Part shown: positions 58,901 through 64,000 of the stretch, in pieces
How positions within the stretch are numbered: the first letter of the stretch is position 1
Layout of the letters: every line of letters begins with the position of its first letter
Origin: Macrophomina tecta
Taxonomy: Eukaryota; Ascomycota; Dothideomycetes; Botryosphaeriales; Botryosphaeriaceae
Assembly: GCA_024180945.1 (NCBI GenBank)
Contig: JAKSGN010000041.1
Span: forward strand, 1,240,001-1,304,000
Reading direction: 5' to 3'
Length of the DNA stretch: 64,000 bases
The notes under the pieces: generated by a model
Told to the model about the DNA's origin: nothing
What the model saw: only the letters and a program-made list of their open reading frames with translations
Database searches by the model: none
Program-made: the position numbers and the translations under genes

Positions 58901-61380
58901 AACTAAATAGTATAAGCCCTAGAAATAGCCCGCAAGGGTAAAGTAGGCGTTTAGTAGACTAAAAGTATACTTTACGCAGGCTTCTATACTACGGTACTAT
59001 AATCTAAATCTTCTAGTTATACTAATTACCGACATATTAGACTATACCTACGGCGATATCCTTCTCTAACCGCTAGATAGAGAGGATAATTAGCGCTATT
59101 AGTACCCTGTTACGTATTTTAGCTATAAGTTCGCTGGTGCTAAAATACGGTACGATACCTACAATAAGAAACTCTACATGATCGTATAGTACTTTAAGTA
59201 TTAGAGGCCTTATCTAGCATACGTATAGACGCTGATACGGGTATTATCTAATTATAATAACCTACATTATTTTATAACGACTAAGAGCCTTATGACTTAA
59301 TAGGCTCGGTATACTAAAGTCTTAGCTAAATTTAATTTTAATATTAAATATAAGCCGGGTAAGTCTAATCTAGCGAACGCCCTTTTAAGGCGTCTAGACT
59401 ACATTCTTAGCTTTAAGAAGAGTAATAAGTGCACCTACCTTAATACTATATTACCTATACTACAACGCAAACTCTAGATTTAGGGATTAGAAGAACCCCT
59501 ATGCACTATTAAGAACCCCGGCTAAGAGCACGAGGAAAACCTACGTATAAATAGCGATAGTAATTACTAAACTGCCTTAGTCTATTCCGTTACTTATAAG
59601 AAGTACGACGAGTTCGCTTATAAGGGCCTAGCACCTCCGGTATATACTTACTATGAGGGAGCTAGTACGAGCTTAGTATAAAGCTTCGTATCTTAGTTTA
59701 TAGTAATAGTAGCTGCTATAACTAAAATAGCGTTTAAAGCTACTTCTAAATCGTTAGTTAATTTTATTCGTACTAAGTAACGAAGGGACACCTTCTACAT
59801 AGACATATAAGAATAACTTACGAAAAGGGTACTTTTAGTGTATAATTAGTATACAATCGACGAGCAAGGACTCCTACGCTATAAAGAATAAATATACGTG
59901 CTAAAATATACTTCGCTACGTGAGGAAATTCTACTTAGAAATTATAACGATTCGAGTAGTAGCTATTACGGTATCCGCCGTACCTAGAAGGTACTTTCTA
60001 GAAAGTACTACTAGAAAGGTATTACTGCGGATGTTAGAGAATATATATAAAGCTACGATATCTATTAACGTAATAGGGCTCGCCGGTATAAGCTATATAG
60101 GTTATTATAGCTACTACTAGTAGCCGCTTAACCCTATAGGCACTACTCCCTTAATTTTATTACGGACTTACTAGAATCTGTAGGGCGAGACGATTAAGTA
60201 TATAACATAGTTCTCGTACTCGTTAACTATTTTACTAAATATATATATTACCTACTAGTTAGGAAGACGATTAATAGGGTAACGCTCGTAGACCTTATCG
60301 TAAATGACATCTTTATATAATTTAGGCTACCTAATAGCCTAGTCTCGAATAGGAGCTTAACGTTTACGAGCTAGTTCTAGAGCGAATTATACTATAATCT
60401 TAGAATTAAATATAGACTAAGTACCTCCTTTTACCCGTAGATAGATGGCTAAATAGAGAGGTAAAATTAGAAGTTAGAGGTGTATCTACGCTATTATATC
60501 TTTTAGAGCTAGTTAGACTAGGTAAAGCTTCTCTAGTAGGCTTTATACGCCTATAACTAAAAAACCTACTCTTCTATAGGCTTCGCACTAGTTTAACTAG
60601 ATACGGGGGTAGAACCTAACTCCTAGAACGGGGTTTAGAACAACCTTAATAAAAATCCCTTAACTAAATCGGCCGAAGCAGCTAAAAAGCACGCGGAAAG
60701 CATATAAAAAGTATAAAAATTAGTAGCGAAATTCCTCGAATACTCCTAGAAGCTCTAAATAAAATATTATAACTAAAACCGAACTAAAATATATTTTAAT
60801 ATTAGATAACTAGTCCTTCTCTTAGTAAGGAATATTAAAACTAAATAGCCTTATAAGAAACTCGATAATCGTTACCTAGAGCTATTTTAAATCCTAGAGA
60901 AGATTAGCTTCTAGGCCTACTGCTTAGACCTACTATAATCTATATCCCGGCTATATACTATTTTTAACGTTATATTACTAGAAGCTTATATGGTAAGACT
61001 AGGATTTTAACTGCTACTAGTCGAAGAAATCAATAATAGTAGATACTAGAAAGTCGAAGCTATAGTAGCCTATAAAGAAGGGCTACTAAGGTAATACCTA
61101 CTTAAATAGCTCGGCTAGCCCTATAAATATAACGAGTAGAAGTAGAAAGAGAAGCTAGATAATTATAAAAAGCTTCTATAGAATTACTTTAAAGAAAATC
61201 CTATTCCCTAGAACACCTAGCTAAAATATAAGCGAAACGTAGGTGAAATGCAGGCTATAGTAAGCTACGGCGAGGACGCCCCCTAGAATTAAAGAATAAG
61301 AAGAAATATTAGAGAAAATACTTAATTTATAAAAAAGGACCCTAAAGAAGTATCTACTTTATATTTAAGCTATACTAAAA

Positions 61381-62110
61381 CTATTTCTTATCCATATTAG
61401 ATATTTTTATAAAGTACTTATTTTTAAACTCCTCGTCTACTACTTTATTAGTTAGCTTTATTAAGCTAATCCTATCTAGTCTAGCCTAATAATGCTGCTA
61501 ATTCTCCGAGCGCGATATATTACGTATATACTACTAGTTACTACGGCCGCTAGTAGCTATAATCTTCTTTATCTTCTACTTCTCGTATACTAATACCGCC
61601 TTTTTTAACGCACCGGCGTACTTATATAGCGTAAGCACGTCCTTCTCTATAAACTCTAGTATCTTCTTATCGGGAGCGCTATCGAAGCTATTATAATAGA
61701 ATAATAGTAAATTAGTAGTATGGCGGAATTAAGGAAAAACCTAAAAATAAATTTTATTATTAGTAACGAGCATAAGCAGTATAAAAGCATATAGAAAGTA
61801 TAAGAAAAGTAGAAAAAAAGTATACTTACTAGAGTATATTTATAACTACTCTTCGTATACCGATTATACTTAGTATAGGGTAAATCTTTAAAGTAGATCT
61901 AGCAAAGCTCCCTAAGAAGCTCCGTAGGCATAAAATTAACCTATACTTTATCCTCGCGGTGGCGTATCGTGCCCTAGTAGCGCACGCAACGTATGTAGTA
62001 TACTATTACTAAACTAGGCTACGGCTAAAGATAAGAAAGAAGCTTTACTATATTACCTATAATAGGCGTCTACGAAAGCTTATTATAGAAGTAACCCAAG
62101 TAAATAAAGC
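61381..62110 (-). pseudogene. Antisense, intron-containing ORF carried inside the nested Ty3 element
   Basis: On the minus strand, an exon of 120 codons including its stop (61740-61381) joins an upstream exon (at least 62110-61830) through an 89-nt intron with GTAAGT donor and TTTAG acceptor. The reading phase is kept exactly across the splice. Text before the junction includes NFMPTELLRELC and YFKDLPYTKYNRYTKSSYKY. Text after it includes NSFDSAPDKKILEFIEKDV, RLDRISLIKLTNKVVDEEF and a final ISNMDKK. The last exon has six internal stops, all TAA or TAG at places suiting Gln or Trp, and no TGA. I do not recognise the family. The 5' end is uncertain; a similar frame continues to about 62280. Confidence 0.5.
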
Positions 62111-62693
62111 TAGAAGGGGTCTATATAGTAATAGTTATTTAGGAAAAAAGAGTAATAAAAAGGGTTAATATTAGTTAAAAACGTTTTAGTTAAAGAAGAA
62201 AAGCTAGATCTAAACTACGAAAATCTAGAAGGGTACGAAGGGTTATTATATCTATTAAAGCTATCGAAAAAAAAGACCTCGTGCCCTATAAGTATTATTA
62301 GCACGCGTGAGTTACCAATTAGTATATTCGCTAGTATTATTATATAAGGCTAACTTCTATTGTCCTTAATAGTAACAATATCTAATAATAAAGAAAAAAC
62401 CGCGCTAACGTACTATTACCTACGTTTTCCGTGTATATAGTATGCCACTAGCATTACTAATAACCGCTTAGTAATATATTTTCTTATTTTTCTATTAATT
62501 TATTGCTCTTTATTTATTATTCGTAGTAACGGCTACATAATAAGGCTAATTCGCCTTACTACACAACGCCTATAGCTAATATATAATACTACGTCCTATA
62601 TAGTAATTAGGTGCACTCTTTTTTCCTTACTAAAGGTTTTTTAATAAGGCACTAATATAATACCTTCTAATAGAAATCGGGGCGATTCCTACT

Positions 62694-62707
62694 AGAGGGG
62701 GGGGTAG
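62694..62707 (+). other. Polypurine tract of the nested Ty3 element
   Basis: AGAGGGGGGGGTAG directly precedes the right LTR, as expected for the second-strand primer site. It kept its G run although surrounding DNA is heavily mutated, consistent with GpG being a poor RIP target. Confidence 0.75.
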
Positions 62708-62900
62708 TGTTAGAATAATAGGCCCTAGTATACTCTTAGGGTACTTATACCGTGCATTTTACATGCTTATCACGTGCTACGCACGGGCCCCTAGTATATA
62801 ATGCTACTAAGGGGTAAATCCTGCACTACTAAGGATTCGCATCTAAGAATATACGACTCTTTTAAAGGTTTTCTACTTATAACTAGCCTATTTACTTATA
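62708..62900 (+). repeat. Right LTR of the nested Ty3/gypsy element
   Basis: This 193-bp repeat pairs with 55732-55924. It still begins with TG and is followed by the GACCG duplication at 62901-62905, after which the copia integrase frame resumes. Confidence 0.92.
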
Positions 62901-64000
62901 GACCGTTTATCTAGATATAGGCAGTTCTATTAAGCCTATAACCGTATAAGGTTTTAGGTACTACTTAACCTTTCTAAATAATACTACTAGTTATCTAGAA
63001 CTAGAGCTATTAAAGTCTAGAGAAGCCCTTACTAATTACCTAAAGAACTTTATTATTAGGGCTAAAAATTAGTCTAATAATAAGGTAAAGAGGCTCTATT
63101 TTAATAACGAGTTTAAGTTAAAAGAAATAGATAATTTAGCTAAAGAAAAGGGTATTATATTAACCTATTCGGCTCCGTACGCTAAAGAGTAGAACGAAAA
63201 AGCCGAATAGGTAAATAGAATCTTATTTAATAAGGTATAAGCCTTATTAATAAGTAGTAATCTTCCTAGGAAGTACTAGGGAGAGGCGCTCCTAGCCGCT
63301 ACCTACTTATATAATAGAACTTTTAATAGTTCTATTAATTATTAAACCCCCTTCGAAGCTCGTTATAAAAGAAAGCCGAACCTAGAAAATATTAAAGTAT
63401 AGGGCTTATTATGTTATAAGAAAGAGCCTAAAGAGCTAGTATTTAAACTAGACTCTAGGGCTACTAAGTAGTATTTAATTAGTTACGGCTCGAATTAGTA
63501 TAAACTACTAGACCTAAATACTACTAAAATTATCTGGGCTAGAGACGTTGTAATCCTCGAAAATAGATTCTATAAAGACCTAATAATAGACGAGGAATTA
63601 ATTATAGAAAACGAGCTAGAATCAGAAAATAACTAATTAAATAACGATTTATATCCCGATCTAAACAAGGATTTAACTACCGATTCTCGTAGTAATATAG
63701 AAGAAAATCCTAGTAAAGAAAATAGCTAAGAGAGCTTCTATAAAGATTTACTAGAGGCTGCTTATAATATTAAGCCGGAAGAATATATACCTACTAGCTA
63801 TAAAGAGGTCCTTAATTATCCCGAAAAAGACCTTTATTTAAAGGTAATACGGGATGAATATAACGGTCTAATTAAGGCTGATTGTTAGTAATTAGTTAAA
63901 CTATCTAAAAACGTATCTATTCTTAAAGGATATTGGGTGTTAACTAAGAAATATAAGGCCGATAGAACTTATATTAAATATAAAACTAGATGGGTAGTTA

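Larger units (their letters stand above)
55732..62900 (+). mobile_element. Ty3/gypsy chromovirus nested in the copia element, RIP-inactivated
   Basis: The element is 7169 bp with two 193-bp LTRs and a perfect GACCG duplication. Ignoring stops, RT lies at about 58.0-58.7 kb (RLYVDYRGLNK, FTKLDLRDTYYRIRIKEG; the catalytic site reads YLDN, changed from YLDD). RNase H lies at about 58.95-59.4 kb (KYKPGKSNLANALLRR). Integrase lies at about 60.2-60.64 kb (FRLPNSLVSNRSLTFTS). A chromodomain lies at about 61.04-61.18 kb (AIVAYKEG...YLLK). A purine tract with eight G (AGAGGGGGGGGTAG) abuts the right LTR. Between chromodomain and purine tract there are about 1.5 kb with antisense coding traces. Confidence 0.92.
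45541..64000. other. AT-rich, RIP-degraded transposon block
   Basis: From here to the end, TA-rich words such as TATA, CTA and TAG dominate and almost no open frame exceeds 70 codons. Translations still show retroelement proteins in which Trp and Gln codons have become TAG or TAA, and catalytic Asp or Cys codons have changed by G-to-A. TGA stops are rare. This is the signature of CpA-to-TpA mutation on both strands (RIP). The stretch 45541-46480 contains no assigned element. Confidence 0.88.
53393..64000 (+). mobile_element. Ty1/copia retrotransposon, RIP-inactivated, split by a nested Ty3 element; runs off the window
   Basis: Ignoring stops, the plus strand reads a copia polyprotein. Gag starts at about 54283 (MTDFILKIPKLQGSS). 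A CCHC zinc knuckle follows at 54933-54974, whose second Cys and His are now Tyr by RIP-type changes. A protease-like region and a pre-integrase segment ending YKRLGHIRNKALEYLP come next. The frame breaks at 55731 and resumes at 62906 within the same codon series (ETV then YLDIG), once the inserted element and one copy of GACCG are removed. Integrase (62.9-63.4 kb) and the start of the RVT_2 reverse transcriptase (63.78 kb to the window end) follow. The coordinates include the nested element at 55732-62900. Confidence 0.85.

Overview
The window looks like nuclear DNA of a filamentous ascomycete (Pezizomycotina). It has many short spliceosomal introns (about 45-75 nt, with GT-AG and a few GC-AG ends), Zn2Cys6 regulators, fungal P450s and PDR-type ABC pumps. 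It also has an AT-rich block of retroelements ruined by C-to-T and G-to-A changes, the pattern left by repeat-induced point mutation (RIP). The species cannot be named from the sequence alone.

From 0.6 to about 45 kb there is a secondary-metabolite gene cluster around a 6-methylsalicylic acid synthase (597-6059). In order it holds: the synthase; an extended SDR reductase (7329-8626); a secreted bicovalent-FAD oxidoreductase (9268-11260); a classical SDR (11446-12486); a secreted SnoaL-like protein (12694-13326, minus); an MFS exporter (13992-15775, minus); a second classical SDR (16119-16991); a type-B carboxylesterase split by a DNA transposon (17627-22219); a second extended SDR (22792-24025, minus); two related P450s (25757-27569 and 29274-31079) flanking a 6-MSA-decarboxylase-like amidohydrolase (27830-28886, minus); a PDR-type ABC transporter (33018-37610); and two Zn2Cys6 regulators (40249-42590 and 43372-44652). 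The inferred chemistry is acetate to 6-methylsalicylate, decarboxylation to m-cresol, two P450 hydroxylations, then SDR and FAD redox steps towards gentisyl/epoxyquinol or patulin-like products, with MFS and ABC export.

Two lesions suggest the cluster is decaying or silent in this isolate. The synthase has an in-frame TAG in its acyltransferase domain (2718-2720). A complete hAT element (17672-20396, 8-bp target duplication CTCTCGCG) sits in the signal-peptide exon of the esterase. The hAT transposase itself reads open and is not RIP-damaged.

From about 45.5 kb to the end the DNA is AT-rich and gene-poor. It holds a minus-strand Ty3/gypsy chromovirus (about 46.9-52.75 kb) and a Ty1/copia element (from about 53.4 kb past the window end). 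A second Ty3/gypsy chromovirus (55732-62900) is nested in the copia integrase region with 193-bp LTRs and a perfect 5-bp duplication, GACCG. Both chromoviruses carry an antisense coding trace beyond pol, one of them with an in-phase intron. No tRNA, rRNA or CRISPR array was seen.
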